Shown here: one piece after another, positions 22,424-35,103 of the stretch
How positions within the stretch are numbered: position 1 is the first letter of the stretch
Layout of the letters: every line of letters begins with the position of its first letter
Source: Gnetum montanum
Taxonomy: Eukaryota; Streptophyta; Gnetopsida; Gnetales; Gnetaceae
DNA length: 64,000 nucleotides
NCBI GenBank assembly: GCA_015680685.1
Contig: MNCI01002708.1
Coordinates: 93,921 to 157,920, forward strand
Reading direction: 5' to 3'
Made by a program: the position numbers and the translations under genes
Notes under the pieces: generated by a model
Seen by the model: only the letters and a program-made list of their open reading frames with translations
What the model was told of the DNA's origin: nothing
Databases searched by the model: none

Positions 22424-24288
22424 TATACTGTCCAAAATCGTTAGCGTAAAGCTGGAGTGGAAAACGAACGCTGAAGGATCTTCGGAGAAATATAGATGAC
22501 CCTACCTTCGAGTGAGGATAAGCTGGAAAAACGAAGGCAGAGTGCCGTGGATGGTCTGCACGTAGATCAACCAAGGACTTCCCCGAGCATATGCTATTGC
22601 CTGTGTTGGGGTTATCGTCATGAAACATGAAACAGAGAAAATGATGTAACACAAACTAACGTAACAAAATGTAACAAAACGTAATGAAACGTAACAAAAT
22701 TTAATGAAATGTAATGAAATGTAACAAAATGTGAATAAACGTAATGGAATGTAGACATAAGTAGAATGTATGCAAGAACATGCAATGGAATGGAACAATG
22801 CAGAAAAGCAAATCAGAATAGGACAATGGATGGCAAATAATGAACAATGTTGTATTAATCAACAAGATGTGCACTAGTCAAAACATAGTTGCATTGCAAG
22901 TCAAACGTTAAGCTCTGATGCGAGGTGTTTACAAGCGCTGGGAATCACATGCATTTGGCCTTAGGATCACTTGTTTTCTTACTTCAAATTTTGCCCCCCC
23001 CATTTATGTCCATGCACAGGGTATTTATGCATTCATCTAGGCCTGGGAGTAGGACTGAATGAGATCGATGATTGCGAGATGAGAGAAAAATGGATCGCAT
23101 GACAGGTGTACGTGGGCAAACTACGTCCTAAACTAGGTGCACTGTATCTTACAAGGCAAGCTAGCTTACACCCATGGAAGCAGTGTAAGGGCTTGATAAG
23201 CTCACACATGGTAAAGCTTACAATGAAAATTTACAATGAATTTGTAATCAAAATTTGACTTCGACTCGCTTGGAACTTCATGGTCTCTTGGATTGGTTGC
23301 TATAGGACATTGATTTGAGTTGATCTTGTTATGGCGTGTCTTCGACGTGTGTCTGAAATGTTTTGGGCCACTTTTGGCAACTCATGCTGGGCTCACATTG
23401 TCAACATAACCTCAGTGTGAGCTGGACATGAGTTGGGCATGAGCTAGTTAGAATGATTCATTTCGCACTGAATCTTGATTTTCGAGGCTTTTCCTTCAAG
23501 CGTAATTGCTGCCTGCCATTGGGGGCCACCTATATGCTAATTTTGAGCCTGTTTATACTTGATTTTGAGCCATCTTGGTAACTTACACTGGGCTCATGCT
23601 GTCAGTGTGACTCTAGCATGACCCCAGGGTGACCTGGGCATGAGCTAGGCATGACCCAGGCATAACCAAGCCAAAATGCCGCGTTTTACACTCGAACTTT
23701 GATTTTTGGAGCCTGTTGATAAGCATAACTGTTTCCTATCCTTAGAAGTTGAGTTGATGCTGACATTGTTCTTGGGACTGACTATTTTTTTAGACCAGTT
23801 TTTGTTTGGTCACACTATGCTCACGCTCCAAGGTGACCCCAGCATGACCTAGGTGTGACCTAGGCGTAAGCAATGGAAATAGTGTATTTTCGAGCCTAAA
23901 ATCATGATTATGAGGACTGGGAACCTAGGGTAACCATTAGTGGAGGTCATGGGGGGTCCTTGTGGTCAATTTTGGCCTATTTTGGCTCAGTTTCGGGGCT
24001 CCAAAAGTTGGTGACGCTGAGCCTTACGCTGTGCAGTGTAAGAAAATGTAACCAAAGTATACATAGCCAAAACCAAGCATTTTGAGCCCAAAACATTTGA
24101 TTCTAGATACTGAAAGCTAGTGCAGTTGCCTGTGGGCCTCAAAGGGACATTGCCTATTAAATTGTGAACCATCGGGGGTTGTTTCAGAGGCCTCCAAGTT
24201 TGGTCATGCTGTATTCATGCTTGGGTAGCCGCATGACTTAGCTTGAATCTTGTTTGAAAGTGCTAGGCCAAAATCTTATGGTGTTTCA
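22424..24288 (-). repeat. 3' LTR of B
   Basis: Homologous over its full length to 30285-32162. Its outer end TATACTG is a mutated TGTACTATCC with a short deletion. It contains many copies of CAGCGTAA/CAGCGTGA- and CATGAGCTGGG-like motifs and an inverted repeat around 24023-24042. Confidence 0.9.
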
Positions 24289-26201
24289 TTAGCCCCTATT
24301 TGTTGACGCCTAGAGGAATCTACCTGAGAGGTATTGACAAAGAAGTAAAAAACACCATGAGCAACCAGGTATTAAGCATTTTCCGTTGGCACTTGGCCAG
24401 ATGTCATCGCATCATGTTCAAAAGTACATGAGATCCAAAAATGAGGTTTTGAGATGTATAGGGAGAAGGTTTGTTATTGTGAGATTGGGGATTGATGAAG
24501 GGATGATTTTTTTTAACTATGGGAAGGGGAATGTTGTTGTGTGAACACATCATGTTGGTCCTTATCAATAGCCAGTATCTAGCGGACTTGGGACCAAGGC
24601 ATGGGATGTGCATCCTTTGGAGGAACGAGACTCTTGTATCCTACTTAAGAGAACTTGTTGTCACAACCAAAGCCACGCGATGAGGTGTTGCATTCTTTGG
24701 AGAAACATGACCCTTGTTGAGTGTCAAAGGAAACTCGTTGTCCAACAGCCAAAGCCACATAGTGGGATGCAACATGATTGTTTGAGACATGAGTGTTTTC
24801 TTCCAAGACAAGTACCTTCTCGCCTGGGGCTTGTATGGGAAGTGCCAAGGACCTTGTGATGGATTTTGCTCTTTGATTTTTTATGTATATTTTTATTTTT
24901 ATTTATTTTTCTTTTTTTTTCTTTTTGTTTTTGAACAGAGCTCTCTTTCAATGTTATACTCGTGTGCTCATGTGCTTGTATTTATTTCATGTGTTGTGTT
25001 GTGTGTTGCAACTGCTTTGAGAGTTATAGTGTGCAATCATGTGTTTAGAGTTCTGGGGTGACTGGGATGTATCCGAGAAATGTAACTAAAATGAGTAGAG
25101 AGAACATGCTAGGGAATGAGGAACATTTGGGGAACTGGGAATGTACTTGTGAATGGTTTGATTAACCTGGTTACATGCATCAGGAACAATGTGGTACCTC
25201 ATTGCCGTGATGAAGTGCATCTATGTACGAACACCTCTGGGTGTCATCCTGCAAACACAACTTCAAGAAGACAAGAAAAACATGATTGAATGGTTTAGCT
25301 TAACACTTTAAACATGGATGCAATTGATGGAATGGAGACACCGCATGCAACCATAGGCAAAAAAAATTTAGCAACAGCTATGTTATCAGAGTCCATGTGA
25401 TGAATTCATGCAGTAGGCTGATGAAGACATGGCATTTGATTTCAGCAACAGATCAGTAGGCCAGTGAAGAAGTTGCCAGTTTATAGTCTTAGTGGACTAT
25501 CATGGATTAGTTTTACGTCATAACCCATTGAACATTGCTAGTTTAGCGTCGTAGCAGATAGTGCAATGCTAGTTTATAGTCGTGGTAGACTATGGAGAGG
25601 TGAGCTAGTTTATAGTCTTAGCGGACTCTGGCAGATGAGAATGTGACATTTTATTATCATTCTGGACATGATTCCAGGATGAATTTGTGGTATTAATTTA
25701 CCATCATGATCCTAGGATAAATCTATGGTATCAGTTTACCGTCATGATGTCAGGATGATATGTGGTATCAGTTTATCGTCATGATTCCAGGACGATGTGT
25801 GGATGCATGTACGTACGTCAAGGTGATCCTACAAAAGAAAACACTAGAGAACACAATGTTAAGTAGTAACTGCTGAAAACAGAACAATGCAAAAAGTGGT
25901 AGTTTAGGGCCTTTTCGGGCTGTGCATGGTAGTTTAAAGCCATACCGAGCTATGTGTTAGTTTAAGGCCTTTTCAGGCCATAGGCTAGTTTAAGGCCTTT
26001 TCAGGCCTCATGTAAATGTGTAAGCTAGTACAATGCAAACAAAGGTGACGTATGCATAATGAACAAAGGTGAAGAGTGGGTGAGGATCAAATGTGTTTTT
26101 GGCTGTAGGGGAGCCTTGATAGTGTAGTTGTTTGCTAGTTGGATGTGGTTTAGGAGGCATGCTAGGTTTTGGTTGCTCTAGGAGGCTTTCGATTTTACCA
26201 C
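24289..26201 (-). other. B interior between protease and 3' LTR, noncoding
   Basis: No protein domain was recognised. The sequence next to the LTR (minus strand ATAGGGGCTAA) is the likely polypurine tract. A T-rich stretch near 24880-24930 produces an apparently hydrophobic frame on the plus strand that is only composition. The hairpin arrays at 25475-26010 lie here. Confidence 0.55.
25475..26010 (+). repeat. Arrays of short hairpin units with AGTTTA leader
   Basis: Three successive sets of units, each introduced by (AG)TTTA. The first is TAGTC-6 nt-GACTA (e.g. 25484-25499, about four units to 25630). The second is ATCGTC-10 nt-GACGAT-like (e.g. 25775-25796, four units). The third is GGCCT-4 nt-AGGCC (e.g. 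25994-26007, four units from 25895). The stems change while the leader stays. Confidence 0.7.
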
Positions 26202-29200
26202 TCATTTGGGCATTTTAGCTCTAGGTGTTGCGTTTGTTGCCATGGGTGTTCCATCAAGAGACTCTTCTTTCAAGATTTGTGACATGTCTATGTTGTGGAT
26301 GGCTTGATAGGGAATGTTATCTCCATGTATGATGACTTTTCCACCTTCATATGGAAGGTGGATTTCTTGATGTATCGGTGAGGAAACGGCCCGTTGTTGG
26401 GCTAGCCAAGGTATGCCAAGAATCATGTTGAAACTTGGCATCTCTTCTATGACAGTGAACTCTACACTAGTGGGGAATTGTTCTCCTGCCACAAAGGCTA
26501 AGTTGATTATGCCCTTAACTACGACACGTGATCTGTTGAAGGATTTTAAACATGTGGTTTTTATCGTTGGCATGATCTCGTCTACCATGCCTAGCTTGTC
26601 GATGATAGAGTATAAAGCTATGTTTGTTGCCGCACCATCATCAACATGCACTCTGTGAATGGTACATTGCCCAACATGTACACTAATCGATAATGGAGCT
26701 ATTGTGACTTCCCCTCATTCGGGGTTACGTTTAACTGCATCATCGCGGAAGGCTCAGGTGTTTGAACCCAATCCTTGTGGTGTGTGTTGCGAAATCGTTG
26801 CACAGATGGATTCCTCATTTGCGGGGATGTCCTCCATAATAGAAATGGATGCTAACGTTTGAGCCAAGGCTTCGTGGTGAGAAGTTGAAGTCATGACCAG
26901 GTCGTACAAGCTCACTGTTGTGTTCTTTTGTTTGAGCATTCATTTTACCTGGGCTAGTGTAGCTATGAAGTCTATGTTGTTGGTCATTGTGTTGGCTTTG
27001 GCTTCCTTCGTGTGGGTTGAGGGATGGACCTCTTGCGTAGAGGGCTTGGGATTGGTTTGCTTGAGATTAGGGGCAAGGGCCCCAGCATTCAATTATTGCT
27101 TGCTTGGGATGGCCTTTTCTTTGGCTGTGGATGTTATTCGTTGTTCGTTTGTCTTCTTCTACTACCATTTGATAGGCTTACCCATGTTGTTGGCAAGGTT
27201 GACTCTTGAGGGAGAAGAGGTTGAGCCATTGCCTATGGTAGGGCTCTGGGTAGGTGAGGGGCAATCGTGTGGTGGCACCTTTATGACAAATGGTAGTTTG
27301 GAAGGAGTCGTTGGTGTCTGACTAGCTTGTTGTGGCACCTTGATGACGAAAGGTTTCTTTGTAGTTGTGGTCAGTGCCTCATGCCAGTTTAACATCTTAG
27401 TAGATGATTACGATGGTACTTTGACCACAAAAGGTTTTGCAAGTGCTTGAGGGAGCACTTGGATGAAAATAAAAGGCCTCTTGCTTGTGGAGGCGAAGGG
27501 GATTGTTGCCTTGCTGAGAGGCATATGGATCATGAAATGTTGTCGCACAGGTTTGGGCTTGCTTCCTATGCTAATGGAGTTTATGACATAGGAGGCATCA
27601 TTTGTGCTAGGTTGACTCAGGGTGTTGATGTTGAGTTGGCCCCATTCTATCATTGTCTGAAGATCATCTTGTAAGGCACGACAGTTGTCGGTATTGTGAT
27701 CGAACATCTAGTGGTAGTGACAGAATTGATCTAACTTGAAGTGTTGTGGGACTGGGGCTCATTTGGTGCTGCTAAGGTGGGATTCCTTAGTAGCTCGTAG
27801 TACCTATTGTGTCTTCGATGGGCATTCTCTGCCACTTTTTTGTATTGGATTTGCCCAATTTTAAGGAGTTGATCTAGTAGTTTAGAAGGTCGCGTGGGTA
27901 GCGGCATATACTTAGAGTGATCTTTGCATTGAAAGTTGGGCCTTGGGGGTGGCCCCTATCATTACAAGCGGGTTGGTATTGGTGTTTGTTGTTTTTGTGC
28001 TTGCAGCTATAGTTTTCGTTGTTGTCTGTTGTTTGGCAACATGTTGGTTCGTGTAAGCCACATAGGTGGGATCATTGCTGGTTTGTGCAGCTTGTTCAAT
28101 GTTCTTGATCTACGTGAAAGCTTGGCTCAATTTTTGAGTGCTTAGATAGTATAGTTTTGACTTAACAAAGTCATTCATGGCTCCCTTCAGAATCATAAGC
28201 AAATACGTTTCAGGGATGGGCTCATGAAGTTTGTTGAGGGCTGCACTCCATTGTTGGATAAACTTCTGCACAAGCTCAAGTGGTGCTTATTTCACCTGTA
28301 TCAAAGTGTCTAGTGTGGCCTCAAGCTTGAGGTTGTACTTAAATCGGGTGACGAATTGATGTAACAGATCCTCTAGAGAGGATATGGAGTTATGTGGTAG
28401 GGCTCAGTACTAGTCTAAGGCTCTCCCAGTTAAAGACATGGAGAACACATGTAAGATTGCATGAGGCCATGCTTGGAGTAAGAGACACTCCAATCGGAAT
28501 GTTACTAGGTGAGCATTTGGATCTCCCTCTCCGTTATACTTGGTCAATTGCGGTAGTGAGATTCCTTTTGGTAAGGTTAATGGTGGCACTAAAGAGTTGA
28601 TCGAATCATCTTGGTAGAAGTCCATCACCTTGAATTATTCAGTGTTTGTAATCTTGAGGCGTTTCACCTCATTGGTTAATTCTTGCATCATCTTTCTAGT
28701 CTCTACCCACTCTTGGGCACTAGGTGGACTAGCTGGTTGGTTAGATTGAGCATGATGATAGTTGAATTGGTGTGCGGTTGGTGGAAAAAAGGATTGTAGG
28801 GTTGTTGATGATTGTACTTGAGGAGCATTCATTGATGGGATTGTGATAGGTGGTATGTTGTAATGAGCTAGTTGATGTTGTTGAATGATAGGTGTGGGCC
28901 ATTTCCCAGTTACAAGTTATGAAGAAACACCTTGGACTTGTTGAGTGGAAGTGGTGAAGGACATCCCTTGGATTTGCACTCATGGTATGTAATGAGTGGA
29001 TGTGGAAGTAAGTATCACAGATGGCATCCCAATTATTTGCGGTTGGAAGGTTGCTCCCATATTAGCTTGAGAGGGGAATTATTGGGGTTGTCCTTGTGAG
29101 AGGGCCGGGGGGGGGGGGGGGTAAAGTGGTAATCAGAGGGATAGCAGGGATGGGCATAGTGAATTGGGTGTTGATCGCAGGGAAAGTAGGCATAAGGCTA

Positions 29201-29769
29201 AGTGCTTCCTGTTGAGAGAAAGGTGCTTGAGTGTTTGTAACTGCATGGAGAGACATAGTTTCTCCCGTGAAAGGGTGGAATAATGGGTTTGCATAACTAT
29301 GAGGACTGAGAGTGTGGTACGAATCCCAACGTTTGGATTGAGTTGCGAAGTCATCCTCCTCGTCTCCATTTTGAGGCTCTCTGGTGGGTTGCCGTAAGGT
29401 TTGCTCCTTACCATGAGGAGTTGGGATATAAGTTCATGATGAGATTCAGATAGGGGAATCACATCATATGCTAAGGAGATAAAGCTATGGCCCCCCTTAT
29501 AGATGAACTCAAAATGTTGTTTTTCTTCCATTTCCACACGATCAGTGGGTAGGTTGGCTTAGATCTTTACGCAGATGAAGTTGTACTATTCCGGGGTGAG
29601 AATTGTATAGGCGAGATCTTTGCCTTGTAACCTAAGTGACTGATAGGTTGGCCCTTGAAGGTTCATCTCTCTAACAACAACTATGGATTTAGTTGCGGTC
29701 ATAGGATTTGAGATTTCAACATTGAGGTCAGAAATGGGTAATGTTGCTTTGATCTAGGACACTTCCATG
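26202..29769 (-). pseudogene. Gag and protease of B, broken
   Basis: The probable start ATG is at 29769-29767. In order: an N-terminal region (IKATLPISDLNVEISNP, later EEKQHFEFIYKGGHSFIS); a Pro-rich region containing a poly-C coding run; a short coiled-coil-like segment (WVETRKMMQELTNEVKRLK, about 28700); the Retrotrans_gag core (LPQLTKYNGEGDPNAHL, 28628-28410); a zinc-knuckle-like FDHNTDNCRALQ (27707-27670); and a retropepsin-like domain at 26651-26330 (VDDGAATNIALYSIIDKLG, then MILGIPWL). The active site reads DDGA, a variant of D-S/T-G. Stops and frame changes break it throughout. Confidence 0.75.
29107..29121 (+). repeat. G15 homopolymer in B gag
   Basis: Fifteen consecutive G on the plus strand, equal to a proline-coding C run in the Gag sense. 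Length may be unstable or miscalled. Confidence 0.8.
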
Positions 29770-29835
29770 TGTGTAACTGGTTTAACTAGCTAAATTTATG
29801 TAAACAGCGTATGTAAGCCTAGCTTCAGTGAACTG

Positions 29836-30140
29836 GGTTCAGCATAAGCAAGCTCAGCATGCATAACTAGGTTCAGCGTAAACAACCTCAGCATGCGTAA
29901 CTAGGTTCAGCGTAAGCAAGCTCAGCGTGCGTAACTGGGTTCAGTGTAAGCAAGCTCAGCGTGTGTAACTGGGTTTAGCATAAGCAAGCTCAGCATATGT
30001 AACTAGTCTCAACGTAACCTAGCTTAGCATGCGTAACTGGGTTCAGTGTAAGCAAGCTCAGTGTGCATAATTGGGTTCAGTGTAAGCAAGCTCAGCGTGC
30101 GTAACTGGGTTCAACGTAAGCAAGCTCAGCGTGTGTAAAT
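29836..30140 (+). repeat. ~34-bp tandem array in the 5' leader of B, about nine units
   Basis: Unit approximates CAGCGTAAGCAAGCTCAGCG plus TGCGTAACTGGGTT. It lies between the 5' LTR and the Gag start and shares the CAGCGTAAG word with the LTR. Confidence 0.85.
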
Positions 30141-30284
30141 CTGCAACGTGAGCAAGCCTAGCATGAATAGGACCAGCGTTAATGAGGGTTTTAGTTATAG
30201 TGCTTAATTAGTGCAACATTTTGAACCATGGGCCGACTAAGGTTTTGAAAAATAGTAAGCAGCGTTCCTTCTAGCATCAATTTC

Positions 30285-32162
30285 TGTACTATCCAATCCA
30301 AAATCGTCAGCGTAAGGCTAGAGTGGAAAACGAATGCCGAAGGATCTCCGGAGAGATACAGATGACCCTACCTTCAAGTGAGGGCAAGCTGGATAAATGA
30401 AGGTAGAGTGCCTTAGATGGTCTGCACGCAGATCAACCAAGGACTTCCCCAAGCATACGCCATTGCTTGAGCTGGGGTTATCGTCACGAAACGTGAAACA
30501 AAGAAAATGATGTAACACAAAGTAACGTAATGGAATGTAACGAAACATAACGAAATGTGAATAAACATAATGGAATGTAGACATAAGCAGAATGTATGCA
30601 AGAACATGCAATGGAATGGAACAATGCAGAAAAGTAAATCAGAATAGGACAATGGATGGCAAATAATGAACAATGTCGTATTAATCAACAAGATGTGCAC
30701 CAGTCAAAACGTAGTTGCGTTGCAAGTCGAACATTAAGCTCTGATGCGAGGTGTTTACAAGCGCTGGGAATCATGTGCATTTGGCCTCAGGATTACTTGT
30801 TTTCTTGCTTCAAATTTTGCCCCCTCCCCCATTTATGTCCATGCATAGGGTATTTATGCATTCGTCTAGGCCTGGGAGTAGGACTGAATGAGGTCGATGA
30901 CTACGAGATGAGAGAAAAACAAATCACGTGATAGGTGTACGTGGGCAAACTATGTCCTAGACTAGGTGCACTGTATCTAACAAGGCAAGCTAGCTTATGC
31001 CCATAGAATCAGCATAAGGGCTTGATAAGCTCACACATGGTGAAGCTTACAATGAAAATTTACAATGAATTTGTAATCAAAATTTGACTCCGGCTCACTT
31101 GGAACTTCATGGTCTCTTGGATCGACTGCTGTAGGACATTGATTTGAGTTTATCTTGTCCTAGCATGTCTTCAGCATGTGTTTGAAATGTTTTGGGCAAC
31201 TTTTGGTAGCTCATGTTAGGCTCATGTTGTCAGCGTAACCTCAGCGTGAGCTGAGCATGAGCTAGGCATGAGCTGGGCATGAGCTGGGCATGAGCTAGGT
31301 GTGAGCTAGTTAGAATGATTCATTTCACACAGAATCTTGATTTGTGAGGCCTGTCCTTCAAGCGTAACCACTGCCTGCCCTTGGGGGCCACCTGTATGCT
31401 AATTTTGAGGCTGTTTATACTTGATTTTAAGCCATCTTAGTAACTTACGCTAGGCTCACGTTGTCAGCATGACTCTAGCATGATCCCAGTGTGACCTGGG
31501 CATGAGCTAGGCATGACCCAGGTGTAACCAAGCCAAAATACTGTGTTTTACACCTGAACTTTGATTTTTTGGAGCTTGTTGACAAGAAAAACTATTTCTT
31601 GTCCTTAGAAGTTGAGTTGATGCTGACATTGTGCTTGGGATTGACTGTTTGTTTAGACCAGTTTCTGTTTGGTCACGCTGTGCTCACACTCTAGCGTGAT
31701 CCCAGCATGACCTGGGTGTGACCTGGGCATGACCTGGGCGTAAGCAGTGGAAACAGTGTATTTTCGAGCCTGAAATCAGGATTCTGAGGGTTGGGAACCT
31801 GGAGTAACCATTAATGGAGGTCATGGGGGGTCCTTGTGGTCAATTTTGGCCTATTTTGGCTCAATTTCGGGGCTCCAAAAGTTGGTGATGCTAAGCCTTA
31901 CGCTGTGCAGCGTAAGAAAATGTAATCAAAGTATACTTAGCCAAAACCAAGCATTTTGAGCCTGAAACTTTTGATTCTGGATGCCGAAAGTTGGTGCAGT
32001 CGCCTATGGGCCCTGGGGGGACCTTGCCTATTGAATCGTGAATCATCGAGGGCTATTTCAAAGGCCTCCAAGTTTGGTCATGCTGTATTCATGCTTAGGT
32101 AGCCGCATGACTTAGCTTGAATCTTGTTTGAAAGTGCTAGGCCAAAATTTTATGGTGTTTCA
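30285..32162 (-). repeat. 5' LTR of B
   Basis: 1878 bp. On the minus strand it starts TGAAACACC and ends GGATAGTACA. It contains the near-perfect palindrome CTTACGCTGTGCAGCGTAAG (31897-31916) and tandem CATGAGCTGGG-like units (about 31240-31310). The primer site that follows (minus strand TTGATGCTAGAAGGAAC) differs from that of the other elements; I did not identify its tRNA. Confidence 0.9.
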
Positions 32163-33430
32163 GAGCCCTTATCTGACCAATTTCTAGATGAACTCCTCTT
32201 CACAGGCACAGTTGATCCGCAAGTGCCCAAGGAATCCCCTTAGTTTAGCCACATCCTTACCTACCTCACCACTCAAGAGTTGCCAAAGGAGTAGAACCAT
32301 CGGCAGAAACAATAGTTTCTCCATAAGGCCAAGCATTTCATGGAAATCAATGGCCACCTTTACAAGGTGTGCGTAGATGTCTTGGTTCGATGGTGTGTCC
32401 CTAATGGTGATACACTGCGTGTTCTCCAAGATGCTCATGAGGGCCCTTGTGTGGCCACTATGCTAGATGCCGCACCACCATTAAGATCCTACTTGCAGGG
32501 TATTACTAGCCCACCATCTTCAGGGATGCACAATGGTTCACCCGCTCCTACGAACGATGCTAGAGGGGCAGTGGGATGATAGCATGGTTGGAAGAACCTC
32601 AACAATGGATCTATCCATTGGAGCCCTTCGACATTTGGGGTATCAACTTCATGGAATCCATCATACCCCTATCAAACAGAAAGGCATACATCATTGTAGT
32701 TGTGGACTATTGTACAAAGTGGGTAGAAGCAGTAGCCATTGTCAACTGTTCTTTCAACACTACCACACGATTTTTCCAACAACAAATCGTTAACAGGTTT
32801 GGAGTGCCACATGCACTCATTTCTGATAATGGAACTCATTTCATGGGTGTTACTTTTTGAAAGCTCATGCAACGCTTAGGGGTAACACATAAATGTACAA
32901 CACCCTATCACCCCCAAGCCAACAGGCAAGCCGAAGTCACCAATAGGGTGATCACCAAGATCCTTACTTGCACCATCAGTAAATACAGGAGGGACTGGAG
33001 CACCAAACTCAACGATGCCCTATGGGCCTATTGCTCTACTTGGAAACTTCCTGTTACCAATGCATCCAATCTAAGCAAAACTCCAAAAACTATCCACGTC
33101 CAGTGACTTAGGCCTTGACCTACCACTAGCACAATGTGAACGACTGATCAACTTAAATGTGCTAGATGAGAATTGATTAGTGGCCCTATCTTCAAATGAA
33201 ATCCATAAGGCCTATAATAAGAAATGACATGATTTTAGGATTCGGAAGGTCACATTTAGATGTGGAGATAAGGTGTTGTATTGGAACCCCTCACACATAT
33301 CTTAACTGACCAAGTTTCAAACACTGTGGGAGGGATCTTACATTATCTTCGAAAGCTTTCCATCCAGGGCCTTGCTTATCCACAAACCTGAGGGCCCCAC
33401 CAGAACACAGTTAGTCAACTGCAAACAACT
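32163..33430 (+). pseudogene. Gypsy integrase of A, broken
   Basis: Pol of A resumes after B, in the linker. At 32420-32570 is the remnant of the zinc-binding region (VLQDAHEGPC..., then GYYWPTIFRDA), with frameshifts. At 32576-32866 is the catalytic core: first Asp in VVVDYCTKWVEA, second in LISDNGTHF. After a TGA the core continues to 33106 with the third acidic residue in the PYHPQANRQAEVTNR region, so the DDE triad is visible. A C-terminal domain at about 33150-33420 (FRCGDKVLYW, LWEGSYII) resembles the GPY/F module. No chromodomain was seen. Confidence 0.85.
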
Positions 33431-35103
33431 GAAACCTTTCTGTGAACTCCACTCAGCTAGTGCAACTACCTCATCATCACTTGGTCAGCCACGCTCCCTT
33501 TTTCGCATCTCCTCCTTTCCACCTAGTCATGGGGGAGACCATCGTCCTTGGTAATCCATTTCACTACACCCCTCACTATTTTATCCTTTTTTGTTTTAAC
33601 ACTTTTTTTATTTTTCAACATCGTTCATACATTTTCCAATTCTCATAAGTTTTCCTTTCTTTAATTATTTTCTATTCTTTGTGTGTGTTTCCTTTTTATG
33701 TGATTGCTAATGCGTCGTCTCATTGTCATCAGGTGTCTGGCACGAATGGTTTTCGTTACAATGGGTAATGTAATAGTCTAGCCAGTTATCTGGTTCCAGC
33801 CTCACATTGTTGTTCTTGGATTCTACATTTATTTTTAACTCATAAAATCGGCAATGAGTCCAGGCCATCCATCCATTCACCTGCTCCATGGTTTTCCTTC
33901 TGCTGGAAGCATCCAACCCCTTCACTTAAAAAAAACCATTTTCATTAATGTGTGACTTATGTAGTTCCTAGACTCAGGGATGACCCAACGGTTGGAATCG
34001 AGTGTGACTTTAAGGGGAATGTGACATTCTTCATCCTCTTCTGTTTCCTAAGTGGTCAATGTGTCCTTATGGATTTCCTACCACTCCACGTTCTTCTCTC
34101 CAAGGAAGCTCTTGGGCGATTTGACCTTGCATGGTGTGGTCCTCACTAGAAGAAATTCAAAATTCAAAAAAACAAAAAACAAAAAAAACAACAACAAAAC
34201 ATGAGGATTCAAAGCACACCCCTTGGTCCAATGCATGCAAACAAGCATGGGTCTTTGCATGGTGTGGTTCCCTCGAAAAAGAAAAAAAATCATGATATCC
34301 CTATGGGGGAATTCAAAGCACACCCCTTAGATTGCCTCTCATAGGCCACAAACACTAGTTATGGGACTTTCTTCATCCCCTATACCTTGGTCCCATTTCA
34401 CTTCCTTCCTCTTACATTTGCTGGAGTGGTAGTTCTCTATGGATGTATATTTGCTTACTCGGGGGATGGTCGGGGCTTCTTCTATTATTGCGATGTCACT
34501 GAATGTGGATGGTTTTGGGTTTGAACTCACGAAAGGTTTTACCAGCTCACTTAACCGCAACCGCACATGGGGTTTTATGTGACCAATGATCAGAATTTCC
34601 ATTCCCTTGTGTCTTTCTACACCCATTTCTCTCTGTAACTCACCTCACTACCCATTTTATGTTTTGCAAGTTCATCGTGGTCTCCTTTGGATTTCTCATG
34701 CTTTGGCAGGATCTCTTAGGTAGGTATCTTAACTAGCTAACACCATTCCTTGGCCTCGGGGCCCACAGACCCCAGTGTTGGGGATATCCAGGGGCTACGA
34801 AGGGTATTGCCTACTATGGGGAGGACCCACCTGCATATTCTTGGTCCCACTTGTTAAGTCTCCCATCTTGTGAATTTCGTGGTTGATTATTTTCAAGGTC
34901 CCATCACTTGATTTCTTCCTTGTAGAGTTCTTTTGAGTCTTGTTCTCCTATTTTTGTCTCTTTCTCATGACCATTTACCCTCCTCCTATCCTTAGCCATG
35001 ACCGAGCCTCTCAAGTGCTTCAACCGCCCCAATTTGATGTTTCAATTTCATCATTTCAGGTTTTTCTGGGTTGGTCAACACTAGTCAAAGGGTGAAAACA
35101 CCT
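33431..35103 (+). other. Long noncoding region of A between integrase and accessory ORF
   Basis: T-rich then A-rich sequence without a recognisable frame. It holds a TAGTCATGGGGG block (about 33523-33534) just after integrase and two copies of a GGTGTGG ... A-rich ... CACACCCC pair (34128-34230, 34254-34330). E1 and G have counterparts. Confidence 0.6.

Larger units (their letters stand above)
22424..32162 (-). mobile_element. LTR retrotransposon B, gag-protease only, nested in A
   Basis: LTRs 30285-32162 (5', minus strand) and 22424-24288 (3'), flanked by the perfect duplication GAGCC (22419-22423, 32163-32167). It belongs to a different family from the others, with LTR ends TGAAACACC...GTACA and LTRs of 1.87 kb. 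The interior encodes Gag and a retropepsin-like domain, but no reverse transcriptase or integrase was found, so it is non-autonomous or internally deleted. In stretches compared by eye the LTRs differ at roughly one base in ten. Confidence 0.9.

Noticed and set aside
22005-22652. 215-codon minus-strand ORF across the A/B junction
   Set aside because: It is antisense to RNase H of A and reads into the B LTR, so it cannot be an ancestral gene.
24789-25061. Hydrophobic 90-codon plus-strand frame that looks like a membrane protein
   Set aside because: It results from a T-rich stretch in the antisense strand of element B's noncoding region. There is no family similarity.
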